Source of the DNA: Procambarus clarkii
Taxonomy: Eukaryota; Arthropoda; Malacostraca; Decapoda; Cambaridae
Reading direction: 5' to 3'
DNA: 64,000 nucleotides
Assembly (NCBI RefSeq): GCF_040958095.1
Contig: NC_091193.1
Location: 24,973,901 to 25,037,900 of the forward strand
Part shown: positions 10,953-21,040 of the stretch, piece by piece
Layout of the letters: the number at the start of each line of letters is the position of its first letter
How positions within the stretch are numbered: the first letter of the stretch is position 1
The notes under the pieces: generated by a model
Database searches by the model: none
What the model was told of the DNA's origin: nothing
The model's input: the letters and a program-made list of their open reading frames with translations, nothing else
Program-made: the position numbers and the translations under genes

Positions 10953-13315
10953 GTACTCACCTAGTTGTACTCACCTAGTTGTGTTTGCGGGGGTTGAGCT
11001 CTGGCTCTTTGGTCCCGCCTCTCAACCGTCAATCAACAGGTGTACAGATTCCTGAGCCTATCGGGCTCTGTCATATCTACACTTGAAACTGTGTATGGAG
11101 TGAGCCTCCACCACATCACCCCCTAATGCATTCCATTTGTCAACCACTCTGACACTAAAAAAGTTCTTTCTAATATCTCTGTGGCTCATTTGGGCACTCA
11201 GTTTCCACCTGTGTCCCCTTGTGCGTGTTCCCCTTGTGTTAAATAGACTGTCTTTATCTACCCTATCAATCCCCTTCAGAATCTTGAATGTGGTGATCAT
11301 GTCCCCCCTAACTCTTCTGTCTTCCAGCGAAGTGAGGTTTAATTCCCGTAGTCTCTCCTCGTAGCTCATACCTCTCAGCTCCGGTACTAGTCTGGTGGCA
11401 AACCTTTGAACCTTTTCCAGTTTAGTCTTATCCTTGACTAGATATGGACTCCATGCTGGGGCTGCATACTCCAGGATTGGCCTGACATATGTGGTATACA
11501 AAGTTCTGAATGATTCTTTACACAAGTTTCTGAATGCCGTTCGTATGTTGGCCAGCCTGGCATATGCCGCTGATGTTATCCGCTTGATATGTGCTGCAGG
11601 AGACAGGTCTGGCGTGATATCAACCCCCAAGTCTTTTTCCTTCTCTGACTCCTGAAGAATTTCCTCTCCCAGATGATACCTTGTATCTGGCCTCCTGCTC
11701 CCTACACCTATCTTCATTACATTACATTTGGTTGGGTTAAACTCTAACAACCATTTGTTCGACCATTCCTTCAGCTTGTCTAGGTCTTCTTGAAGCCTCA
11801 AACAGTCCTCTTCTGTTTTAATCCTTCTCATAATTTTAGCATCGTCCGCAAACATTGAGAGAAATGAATCGATACCCTCCGGGAGATCATTTACATATAT
11901 CAGAAACAAGATAGGACCGAGTACAGAGCCCTGTGGGACTCCACTGGTGACTTCACGCCAATCGGAGGTCTCACCCCTCACCGTAACTCTCTGCTTCCTA
12001 TTGCTTAGATACTCCCTTATCCACTGGAGCACCTTACCAGCTACACCTGCCTGTCTCTCCAGCTTATGTACCAGCCTCTTATGCGGTACTGTGTCAAAGG
12101 CTTTCCGACAATCCAAGAAAATGCAGTCCGCCCAGCCCTCTCTTTCTTGCTTAATCTGTGTCACCTGATCGTAGAATTCTATCAAGCCTGTAAGGCAAGA
12201 TTTACCCTCCCTGAATCCATGTTGGCGATTTGTCACGAAGTCCCTTCTCTCCAGATGTGTTACCAGGTTTTTTCTCACGATCTTCTCCATCACCTTGCAT
12301 GGTATACAAGTCAAGGACACTGGCCTGTAGTTCAGTGCCTCTTGTCTGTCGCCCTTTTTGTATATTGGGACCACATTCGCCGTCTTCCATATTTCTGGTA
12401 GGTCTCCCGTCTCTAGTGATTTACTATACACTATGGAGAGTGGCAAGCAAAGTGCCTCTGCACACTCTTTCAGTACCCATGGTGAGATCCCATCTGGACC
12501 AACCGCCTTTCTAACATCCAGCAGGTGTCTCTTGACCTCCTCTCTCGTAATTTCGAACTCCTCCAAGGCCGCCTGGTTTACCTCCCTTTCTCCTAGCACA
12601 GTGACCTCACCCTGTTCTATTGTGAAGACCTCCTGGAACCTCTTGTTGAGTTCCTCACACACCTCTCTGTCATTCTCTGTATACCTGTCCTCGCCTGTTC
12701 TAAGTTTCAATACCTGTTCTTTCACTGTTGTTTTCCTTCTGATGTGACTGTGGAGTAGCTTTGGTTCGGTCTTGGCTTTGTTTGCTATATCATTTTCAAA
12801 ATTTTTCTCTGCTTCTCTTCTCACCCTGACGTACTCATTCCTGGTTCTCTGGTATCTCTCCCTGCTTTCTGGTGTTCTGTTATTCCGGAAGTTCCTCCAC
12901 GCCTTTTTGTTCAGTTTCTTCGCTTCCATACATGCCCTATTATACCATGGATTCTTCTGTTGCTTCTCGGATTTTTCCCTTTGGGCCGGGATGAACCTGT
13001 TTACTGCCTCCTGACACTTTTGGGTAACATAGTCCATCATACCCTGTACAGACTTGTCTCTGAGGTCTGTGTCCCAAGGTATTTCACTTAGGAAACTTCT
13101 CATCTGTTCATAATTCCCCTTTCGGTATGCCAGCCTTTTGATTCCTAGTTCTTTTTGGGGGGAGATAAGTCCTAGCTCTACCAGGTACTCAAAGTTCAAT
13201 ACACTGTGGTCACTCATTCCCAAGGGCGCTTCCATCTTAACTTCCCTTATATCCCATTCATTTAGGGTAAATATCAAATCAAGCATTTGATTTACGCATT
13301 TATGTGGGCTACGTA
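10953..13315 (-). mobile_element. LINE-A copy 1: CR1-type retrotransposon, 5'-truncated
   Basis: A minus-strand LINE of about 2.36 kb. Its 5' end stops inside the endonuclease domain next to an R1 repeat. Its 3' end is a short untranslated region closing with two tandem copies of ACTAGGTGAGTAC (minus-strand reading). CR1 elements characteristically end in short tandem motifs rather than poly(A), which supports the assignment. Two other copies of this family are present, at 59450-60833 and 50345-51340. Confidence 0.85.
11058..13286 (-). pseudogene. LINE-A ORF2 fragment: endonuclease end plus full reverse transcriptase
   Basis: An uninterrupted 742-codon frame encoding the C-terminal part of a CR1-type ORF2 protein, which nicks target DNA and reverse-transcribes its own RNA. 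Residues 1-35 are the end of the apurinic-like endonuclease (LDLIFT and GMSDHSVL, the SDH catalytic motif). A basic linker follows, then the RT: NYRPVSLT, HGFREGKSC, DCRKAFDTVPH, SGVPQGSVLGPILFL, and catalytic FADDAK near residue 479. The C-terminal region with FSVRVVDKWNALG is the usual CR1 tail. The endonuclease N-terminus and ORF1 are missing through 5' truncation. The lack of any stop or frameshift over 2.2 kb implies a fairly recent insertion. Confidence 0.88.
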
Positions 13316-13319
13316 GGGT

Positions 13320-13415
13320 TCAGTCTCTGAGCCCATTATGTGCCTCTGTTATCCTTTCCACTACCGCTCACAGGATGGGTATGGGGTGCATAATAAATGT
13401 ACTAAACTAACCACC
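13320..13415 (-). repeat. R1 repeat, copy 2
   Basis: The reverse complement matches the copies at 10797 and 48558 (TTATTATGCACCCCATACCC, ACAGAGGCACATAATGG). It abuts the truncated 5' end of LINE-A copy 1. Confidence 0.6.
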
Positions 13416-13555
13416 ATATCTCTATGTGGCCTCGGCAGGGATAGGAAGGCGGTGACTTGCTGAAGGTCCCCTTCGATTTTTCCTGAGGATTTTTTCCAAT
13501 TAGATTTTGAACTGCATTAATGTTTTGCCATTTACGGCTTCGGCGGGTATGCGGT

Positions 13556-13778
13556 TTACTTTTTTTTGAGATATATACAAGAGTTGTTACATTCTTGTAC
13601 AGCCACTAGTACGCGTAGCGTTTCGGGCAGGTCCCTGGAATACGATCCCCGCCGCGAAGAATCGTTTTTACAACCAAGTACTCATTTTACTGTTGAGTTA
13701 AACAGAGGCTACAGTTAAGGATTTGCGCCCAGTAAATCCTCCCCCGCCAGAATACGAACCCATGACATAGCGCTCCTA
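13556..13778 (-). mobile_element. tRNA-derived SINE, head truncated
   Basis: Read on the minus strand, this opens with a pol III box-B-like GGGTTCGTATTC (near 13755-13768). An unrelated ~190-base body follows, ending ATATATCTCAAAAAAAA. The A-box half of the tRNA head is missing or replaced by a small AT-rich duplication (TAAGGTTTATAACCC, 13790-13835). The layout (tRNA-like head, body, A-rich end) is that of a SINE moved by LINE machinery. Confidence 0.55.
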
Positions 13779-13839
13779 TAATAAAGGTTTATAACCCTTA
13801 TAGCTCCTACCTATAAGGTTTATAACCCTTTAGGCGAAA

Positions 13840-14311
13840 AAGCATCTCCTATTTTCTGTACTACATTGTGGGCTTGAACTTGATAACTATCATGGTCCAG
13901 GACGGACAGAAACGCCGTCGTTTCGTCATTTTCTGATGTGTAGTTTGGTGTTCATATCTTCAGCCACGCCATGTTTACAGGTACTTTACAGCTTTTCTTT
14001 ACAGGTACAGATAATTTTAAGTGGAATAATTACAGTAAAATTGACAAAGAATGTTTACAGGTACATTGAAGAAATTTTGACACAAAAGCAGATTGGAATA
14101 ATACACAATAATAACAATACACAATAAAGAAACAAGGATTACTAGACACATGAGGATAACATTTCAGGGTTATACATTCGTTCACTGAAGCACAATATGA
14201 GGATCATTTCAAGGAAAAGTTTCAAGAAATAATGCAGTAGAATATGCACTCAATACAACAACCATGATATCAGATGATATCTAAGATTACAATGGTAAAG
14301 TAATATGGTTT

Positions 14312-14314
<3 letters not shown>
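13840..14314. other. Unassigned AT-rich sequence
   Basis: No gene-like frame. The motif TTTACAGGTAC recurs three to four times between 13970 and 14065, as imperfect short repeats. Confidence 0.3.

Positions 14315-14369
<55 letters not shown>
14315..14369. repeat. (TA)n microsatellite, left flank of foldback element
   Basis: An uninterrupted TA run of about 55 bases ending exactly where the foldback arm begins. Confidence 0.95.
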
Positions 14370-14372
<3 letters not shown>

Positions 14373-14756
14373 GTACCTAGTAGCCAGAACTCACTTCTCA
14401 GCCTACTATTCAAGGCCCGATTTGCCTAATAAGCCAAGTTTTCCTGAATTAATATATTTACTATAATTTTTTTCTTATGAAATGATAAAGCAACCCTTTT
14501 CTCTATGTATGAGGTCAATTTTTTTTTATTGGAGTTAAAATTAACGTAGATATATGACCGAACCTAACCAACCCTACCTAACCTAACCTAACCTATATTT
14601 ATAGGTAAGGTTAGGTTAGGTAGCCAAAAAAAGCTAGGTTAGGTTAGGTTAGGTAGATTAGGTAGACGAAAAAACATTAATTCATGAAAACTTGGCTTAT
14701 TAGGCAAATCGGGCCTTGAATAGTAGGCTGAGAAGTGCGTTCTGGCTATTAGGTAC

Positions 14757-14759
<3 letters not shown>
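14370..14759. mobile_element. Foldback/MITE-like element with TTAGG-type core
   Basis: The left arm starts GTCGTACCTAGTAGCCAGAA. The reverse complement of the right arm starts GTCGTACCTAATAGCCAGAA. The arms match for about 85 bases with about four differences. Between them lie runs of AACCT (14575-14595) and its complement AGGTT/TTAGG (14606-14655), themselves an inverted repeat around TATATTTATA. The element has no coding capacity. Both ends sit directly in TA runs, consistent with insertion at TA by a DDE-type transposase, though the target duplication cannot be delimited in TA repeats. Confidence 0.75.

Positions 14760-14838
<79 letters not shown>
14760..14838. repeat. (TA)n microsatellite, right flank
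   Basis: About 78 bases of pure TA immediately after the right arm of the foldback element. Confidence 0.95.
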
Positions 14839-14839
<1 letters not shown>

Positions 14840-14943
14840 CAATGTCAGACCACGTCAATGTCAGACAAATTGATTGGGAGAGTGCTTCTTCAATAACAAA
14901 TTGTAAAAGCACCTATAACAGAACATAATTGAATCTGCTTTGA

Positions 14944-17900
14944 TACATAAGAACAAAGGTAACTGCAGAAGGCCTATTGGCCCATACGAGGCAGCTCCTA
15001 TTCTATAACCACCCAATCCCACTCATATACTTGTCCAACCCGTGCTTGAAACAATCGAGGGACCCCACCTCCACAATGTTACGCGGCAATTGGTTCCACA
15101 AATCAACAACCCTGTTACTGAACCAGTATTTACCCAAGTCTTTCCTAAATCTAAACTTATCCAATTTATATCCATTGTTTCGTGTTCTGTCCTGTGTTGA
15201 TACTTTTAATACCCTATTAATATCCCCCCGGTTATGTCCATTCATCCACTTGTAAACCTCTATCATGTCACCCCTAACTCTTCGCCTTTCCAGTGAATGC
15301 AACTTAAGCTTTGTTAATCTTTCTTCATATGAAAGATTTCTAATTTGGGGAATTAACTTAGTCATCCTACGCTGGACACGTTCAAGTGAATTTATATCCA
15401 TTCTATAATATGGCGACCAAAACTGAACTGCATAATCTAAATGGGGCCTAACTAGAGCAAGATATAGCTTGAGAACCACACCAGGTGTCTTGTTACTAAC
15501 GCTGCGATTAATAAATCCAAGTGTCCGATTTGCCTTATTACGAACATTTATGCATTGATCCTTTTGTTTTAAATTCTTACTAATCATAACTCCCAGATCC
15601 CTTTCGCAATCCGACTTCGCAATCACAACACCATCTAGCTCGTATCTTGTAACTCTATCATCATTACCTAACCTCAGAACTTTACATTTATCAGCATTAA
15701 ACTGCATCTGCCAATCCTTTGACCATTTCAAAACCCTATCTAGATCAACTTGAAGTGATAGTGAGTCCTCCTCCGAATTAATTTCCCTACCGATTTTCGT
15801 ATCATCGGCAAATTTGCAAATGTTGCTACTCAAACCTGAATCTAAATCATTTATATATATTATAAACAACAGAGGTCCCAGGACAGAGCCTTGAGGCACT
15901 CCACTTACAACATTTTCCCACTCTGACTTGATTCCATTTATACTAACTCTCTGTTTCCTTTGGTATAGCCATGCCCTAATCCAGCTTAATATAGCACCCC
16001 CAATACCATGAGACTCTATTTTTTTAATCAGTCTTTCATGTGGCACTGTATCAAAAGCTTTGCTAAAGTCAAGGTATACAACATCGCAATCCTTACCACT
16101 ATCAACTGCCTCAACAATGCTAGAATAAAAAGATAACAAATTTGTTAAACATGAACGGCCATTTATAAAACCATGTTGCGACTCAATTATTAATTTATGT
16201 TTTTCAAGATGAAGACGAATTTTATTTGCTATTATAGATTCGAGTAACTTTCCCACAATAGACGTTAGGCTAATTGGTCGATAGTTAGACGCAAGTGATC
16301 TATCTCCTTTCTTAAAAACTGGTATCACATTAGCAACTTTCCAAAACTCTGGCACTCTGCCTGACTCTATTGATTTATTAAATATGGTTGACAGTGGGTC
16401 ACAAAGCTCCTCTTTGCATTCTTTAAGCACCCTAGCAAACACTTCATCCGGCCCTGGGGATTTGTTTGGTTTGAGTTTTACTATTTGTTTAAGAACATCC
16501 TCCCTGGTAACTGCTAAACTCGTCAACCTGTCCTCGTCCCCACCCACATAGACTTGTTCGGCTGAAGGCATATTGTTAAGTTCCTCTTTAGTAAATACAG
16601 ATACAAAATATTTATTAAAAATACTACTCATCTCTTCATCACTATCTGTTATTTGACCTGTCTCAGTTTTTAATGGACCTATCCTTTCCCTAGTCTTAGT
16701 ACGATATAACTGAAAAAACCCTTTAGGATTTGTCTTTGCTTGCCCTGCTATGCGAACTTCATAGTTTCTTTTTGCTTTCCTTATCTCTTTTTTAACATTT
16801 CTAACCAGTTGTACGAATTCCTGTTCTAAAGTGACCTCCCCATTTTTAATCCTTTTGTACCAAGCTCTCTTTTTACCTATAAGGTTCTTCAAATTCTTTG
16901 TTATCCACTTTGGGTCATTAGTATACGATCTATTCAATTTGTATGGTATACTACGTTCCTGTGCTTTGTTTAGAATATTCTTAAATAAGTTATATATTGA
17001 ATCCACATCGAAATCCCCATTTAAGTCACCTATCGCTGGGTTCATGTCTCGCTCCAAGACCGGCCCACACCCCATACCCAAGCCTTTCCAATCAATTTGA
17101 CCCAAAAAATTTCTTAGGCTATTAAAATCAGCTTTTCGAAAATCTGGCACTTTAACAGAATTTTCTCCTACTGGTCTATTCCATTCTATGCTAAATCTGA
17201 TTTCTTTGTGATCACTGCTCCCTAGCTCACTCCCTATTTCGATGTCATTAATTTGCGTTTCCCTGTTAGTTAACACTAAATCTAAAATATTATTTTCCCG
17301 TGTTGGTTCCTTAATGTGTTGCGTAAGAAAGCAATCGTCAATTAATTCTAGAAAATCTTCTGCTTCACTATTCCCTGTTTAGTTCAACCAGTTTATTCCG
17401 CTAAAATTAAAGTCACCCATGACATAAATACTGTTAGATCTAGATGCTCTAGATATTTCATCCCATAGATGCTTTGCTTCCATTCTGTCTAAATTTGGTG
17501 GCCTATATATTACTCCTATTATAATATTATTAGCTTTTTCGTTTAATTCAATCCAAATAGTTTCTGTGTGTGGCTCTGTTTTGATTCCCTCTTTGAGACT
17601 ACATTTCAAATTGTCCCTAACATATATGGCTACTCCACCTCCTCGTCTAATATATCTATCTGTGTGAAATAGTTTAAATCCATATATTTGATATTCAGCT
17701 AATAGTTCTCTATTATCTACATTCATCCACGTTTCGGTAAGTGCAATAATATCTATTTTTTCTGTGCAGACAAGAGCATTTAATTCGTTAATTTTATTTC
17801 TTAGACTTCTACTGTTAGTGTAATATACCCTAAGTGAATTGTTATTTTGCGGACCTTCTCTTTCCCTGATCGTTTTGCCAATTCCTTTCTCCCACAAACA

Positions 17901-18535
17901 CATACTTTTATTACCTCCTTCCTCCAAATCAATTCCCATACCTCTATCTACTAACAGTTTAAACCCAAACAAACACCTCTAACCACTTCTTCTAGCGAGT
18001 TCGCAACAGCAACAACCCCAGCTCTCGATAGATGCACCCCATCACGAGCATACATTTCATTTCTTCCATAGAAGTGTTCCCAGTTGTCTATGAAAGATAT
18101 TGCGTTTGATTTGCAATATCTTTCCAGCCGGCAATTGACACCAAGTGCCCTCGATATCCATTCATTTCCCACTCCCTTTCTTGGAAGAATGCCACATATG
18201 ATCGGGATTCCTCCCTTGCTCCTAACTAACTCTATGGCTGTTTTATACCTCTGAATCAGTTCCTCACTCCTGACTCGACCAACATCATTTCCTCCCACGC
18301 TAATGCAAATAATGGGATTGTTCCCATTACCAGCCATAATATCATTCATGTTGTTTATAATATCACCAATGCCAGCTCCGGGATAGCAAACCCTTAACCT
18401 GTTCCCCCTATCTCTAGCACAAAACGTTCTATCCAAATACCTTATCTGGGAATCTCCCACAACTAATGTTTGCTTAGGTACTTCCTTTACTTTCTGAGGG
18501 GCCTGCGCTTCCTTTCTGCTTCCTTTCTTATACAG
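14944..18535 (-). mobile_element. LINE-C: nearly full-length CR1-type element with esterase ORF1
   Basis: A 3.6-kb minus-strand element holding the end of ORF1 (SGNH esterase), an overlapping ORF2 (endonuclease plus RT) and a short 3' untranslated region. The region ends near GTTCTTATGT at 14944. A separate 3' fragment of the same family lies at 40607-40715. The 5' end is truncated within ORF1, where it meets a Penelope-like fragment in the opposite orientation. Confidence 0.85.
15003..17972 (-). pseudogene. LINE-C ORF2: endonuclease and reverse transcriptase, one internal stop
   Basis: One frame spans 990 codons and is broken only by a TAA at 17381-17379 (codon 198). Before it lie the endonuclease motifs: YTNSRSLRNK, TETW, GGGVAIYVRD and MGDFNFSGINW. 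After it come LDLVLTN and SSDHKE (SDH near residue 253). The RT follows with NYRPISLTS, QHGFINGRSC, DFSKAFDTVPH, SGVPQGSVLGPLLF and FADDTK near residue 721, then a basic CR1-like C-terminus. The protein would nick target DNA and prime cDNA synthesis there. No ATG exists at the overlap with ORF1; the first in-frame ATG is at 17939, 14 bases downstream of the ORF1 stop. That suggests coupled or reinitiated translation from ORF1. Apart from the stop the frame is intact, so inactivation looks recent. Confidence 0.9.
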
Positions 18536-18540
18536 ATCAC
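17951..18540 (-). pseudogene. LINE-C ORF1 C-terminal part: SGNH/GDSL-type esterase domain
   Basis: An open frame of about 170-200 codons with the four SGNH hydrolase blocks in order. VVGDSQIRYLD is block I (catalytic Ser in GDS). PGAGIGDI is block II. SVGGNDVGR is block III (GGND with oxyanion Asn). RDGVHLSRAG is block V (catalytic Asp and His). Esterase domains in ORF1 of CR1-clade elements have been described previously. Their proposed role is lipid or membrane interaction of the ribonucleoprotein, which is not settled. The frame continues upstream through GSRKEAQAPQ to about 18540, where the element is truncated; the usual ORF1 N-terminus is missing. It ends 22 bases inside the ORF2 open frame. 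Confidence 0.85.
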
Positions 18541-18905
18541 AAAAGAAAGTAATTTGAATATTAGCAGTGGTCTATATAACTTAGATCCATTTTTAATAGA
18601 TCAGTTAAAGGGCGATTTAAGTAAGATCATTGGAACGCATTTGTCTCACTAATTCATTGTATATATTTACCATTTTATGCTATAATTATCTGTGTATTGT
18701 GCCTGTGTATGTGTGCTGTATCAGATGGGCCATTGTGCGACATCAGATGGGCCAATTGGCTGCATCTGATGGGCCAATGGGCCGTCTGCGCTGACCACGT
18801 ATTGTACCTCACCTCACTTCACCATTCTCTCCTGCCTATTTATACCCATCACTCGATCTGTAAAATCACTCCTTCTGAAGATGTATTAATATACGAAAGT
18901 ACTTA
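18532..18905 (+). mobile_element. Probable 3' end of a Penelope-like element
   Basis: The plus frame ending at 18652 reads ITKESNLNISSGLYNLDPF and then about 20 residues to TAA. This resembles the short conserved tail (NxNxSxGLYxLDP) that follows the GIY-YIG nuclease in Penelope-like retroelements. Downstream, 18715-18785 holds three copies of ATCAGATGGGCCA-like sequence. Near 18870 is CTGAAGATGTATTAATATAC followed by GAAAGT, a motif I associate with ends of such elements. RT and nuclease domains are absent. LINE-C truncation meets this fragment near 18530. The assignment rests on short motifs. Confidence 0.45.
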
Positions 18906-18978
18906 AGGAAATTCCTGTTTCATTTTTCCTCCGTGGTTTGACATTGTCACATTTTTAATCACGTGTTTATTTTCGTGA

Positions 18979-19123
<145 letters not shown>

Positions 19124-19177
19124 GGCCTCCAGATCCTTCTAGGGAATTCAATAGAGTTGTGGGTTGGTCGACTTTTG

Positions 19178-19490
19178 TACCATCGTGGCCGAGTCGGTTA
19201 GGACAGGTGTCTGGGACTCACCAGAACACAGGGTTGTGTCACTCCATTACCTCAAAATGACCCAACCACTGGGGCTGGAAAGTAGAGCAACGGTCTCGCT
19301 TCTTGCAGCACGGCATTCAATCCTCGTCCGTCCAAGTGGTTGGCATCATTCCTTTCCTATGTTCTATCCTAATTTCTTATCCTCATATCTGTCCCAGGTG
19401 CTATATAGTGGTAATGGCTCGGTGCCTTCTCCTGATACTTACCTTACCTTGGGCCCTGGGAGCCTTGAACCACCGACCCCCAGGGGCAGG
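19178..19490 (+). mobile_element. tRNA-derived SINE (possibly composite)
   Basis: TGGCCGAGTCGG at 19188 matches the pol III A-box consensus perfectly. The following GGGTTGTGTCAC is a decayed B box. About 80 bases on, a second tRNA-like pair occurs: TAGAGCAACGG and GGCATTCAATCC. A body with ATATAGTGGTAATGGCTCGG follows. Two heads suggest a dimeric SINE or one SINE inserted in another. Confidence 0.55.
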
Positions 19491-19539
19491 AGACGTCAGT
19501 TCTATCAACCCCGCTAGAGAACCGTAGACCTCCGGAAAC

Positions 19540-19885
19540 GGGAACCGGCTATTCAGACAAAGGACTTCCGGTAGATGAAGTTTACATGGACTTTGGTGAA
19601 GCCTTTGACAAGGTACCACATGAGAGACTAACACATGGAATAAACGGTAGACTACTAGAATGGGTAAAACAATGGTTCCGCACTAAATGGGCAGCAGTCT
19701 GGTTGGTGATATGTGGTGAGTGGGGTGCCTCACGGGTTAACTTTTGGGCCCAACCTTTTTTATCATATACGTGAATGACATAGATGAGAATATTATAAAC
19801 CACATCATCAAATTTGCTGATAACACAAATGTTTATGGTAAAGTGGGAAGTGAAAATGACATTGAGACTGAGGCGGGCGGCTGCA
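19540..19885 (+). pseudogene. LINE reverse transcriptase remnant
   Basis: A degenerate plus-strand RT core: MDFGEAFDKVPHERLT (motif with KAFD altered to EAFD), a frameshifted VPHG-like block, VNDIDENI, then FADNTNVYGKV where the catalytic FADD has become FADN. Frameshifts fall between these blocks. The fragment has no 3' end and the family is distinct from LINE-A, -B and -C. Confidence 0.7.
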
Positions 19886-20049
19886 TCACAAAATGAGGTG
19901 CATTTATTATACACCTGATAATAAACGTCTCTCATTTATTATGAGGTGCATAATAAATGAACTCGGGATATATGGTGGCCGTATGGAGACAGTCGGTCTG
20001 TTATTATCTGTAGTGACGTTTGCTCTTCGTGGTCCTTCAAGAAGTACCA

Positions 20050-20152
20050 GTTACAGCCCCGCTCCTGTGCCACTACGGGCTCACCATAGCCCGTGCTACT
20101 TGCAACTTTTTGTTCCCAGTAGCTGAATCTAAAAACAACAACAACAACAATT
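20050..20152 (+). repeat. Interspersed repeat family R2, copy 1
   Basis: Contains TACGGGCTCACCATAGCCCG, TGCTACTTG, GTTCCCAGTAGCTGAATCT and an AAC-rich tail. Two more copies, inverted relative to each other, lie at 39003-39210. The AAC-rich tail suggests a retroposed element. Confidence 0.6.
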
Positions 20153-21040
20153 CAAGAAGTATCTGTTCAGATATCTTCAGAATCGAAGCTGATATTCTCG
20201 TTTTCCTTCTGGCCTAAATTGGAGTGAGCTTCTCTGCGTTTTATGTGGCATATTAAAGCAGGAAAAGTGATTGATATCATGAGTCCCATACGAAGCAATA
20301 TCTTCCACATATTTCCACCTGAACCACATTGAAAATGATCTGTTTGATTTTTCTGTTTATATATTTTGTTATATATCTATAAGTTCTTCTTTTGGGAACA
20401 AAGATGCAATTCCTACTTTCCTTAATGGGCTTATAGTCGTTCAGGAAAGAAATGTTTAATATCATTCGAGGTTCAGGTGTGGCTGGAGTCTTAGTAACCC
20501 AACATAAGCAATGGAAATCGATACCTCTTGAGATGCTGACGCAATTTGCGAGGCTCCGGTAATGAGAACACAGCCTCCCAACTGCTAATATCTGACGGCT
20601 AATTAAAAATCTGAAACTATATTTCTTGAGGGTTTAAGATTCGGAGTTAATTAAAGATAAAAGGTGAGGGATTACCATGTGCTTGGCACCTAGTTTCATA
20701 ACCCGACCCTAAGGCCGTATCTTGTGAAATAGGGGATATGATAGGGAACATAATCGTAATGGGGTTCATAAAAAAATAAATGTATTCCGGGGTGGTTTGT
20801 AATGGAATATTAGAGCGGGAAGGATGAGGGACCGGTGTGATAAACGTCCTCCCTGGGCTGGGTAAGTATCGGTGCTCGGGGTCCCTGCATGACGCGGGTG
20901 GATGTGGCTGCCACTCTCCTGAAATATTGTCTCTGGAGAGTGTAATGCGCACCACCAATAACCTGTGATATATGAAAGCTACGCCAACCACGCCTGCGGG
21001 CTGGTCGAATCTGCAACTGTAAGACTACACTGGTCGTGGC
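20153..21040. other. Unassigned sequence before the 30-bp array
   Basis: Mixed AT-rich then moderately GC-rich sequence without a recognisable gene, RNA or repeat. Confidence 0.3.

Noticed and set aside
14575-14655. A true telomere or chromosome end
   Set aside because: TTAGG runs are short, in both orientations, and enclosed in a foldback element.
19178-19260. A tRNA-Ser/Leu gene (perfect A box)
   Set aside because: The B box is degenerate and the sequence continues as SINE; no terminator T-run follows.
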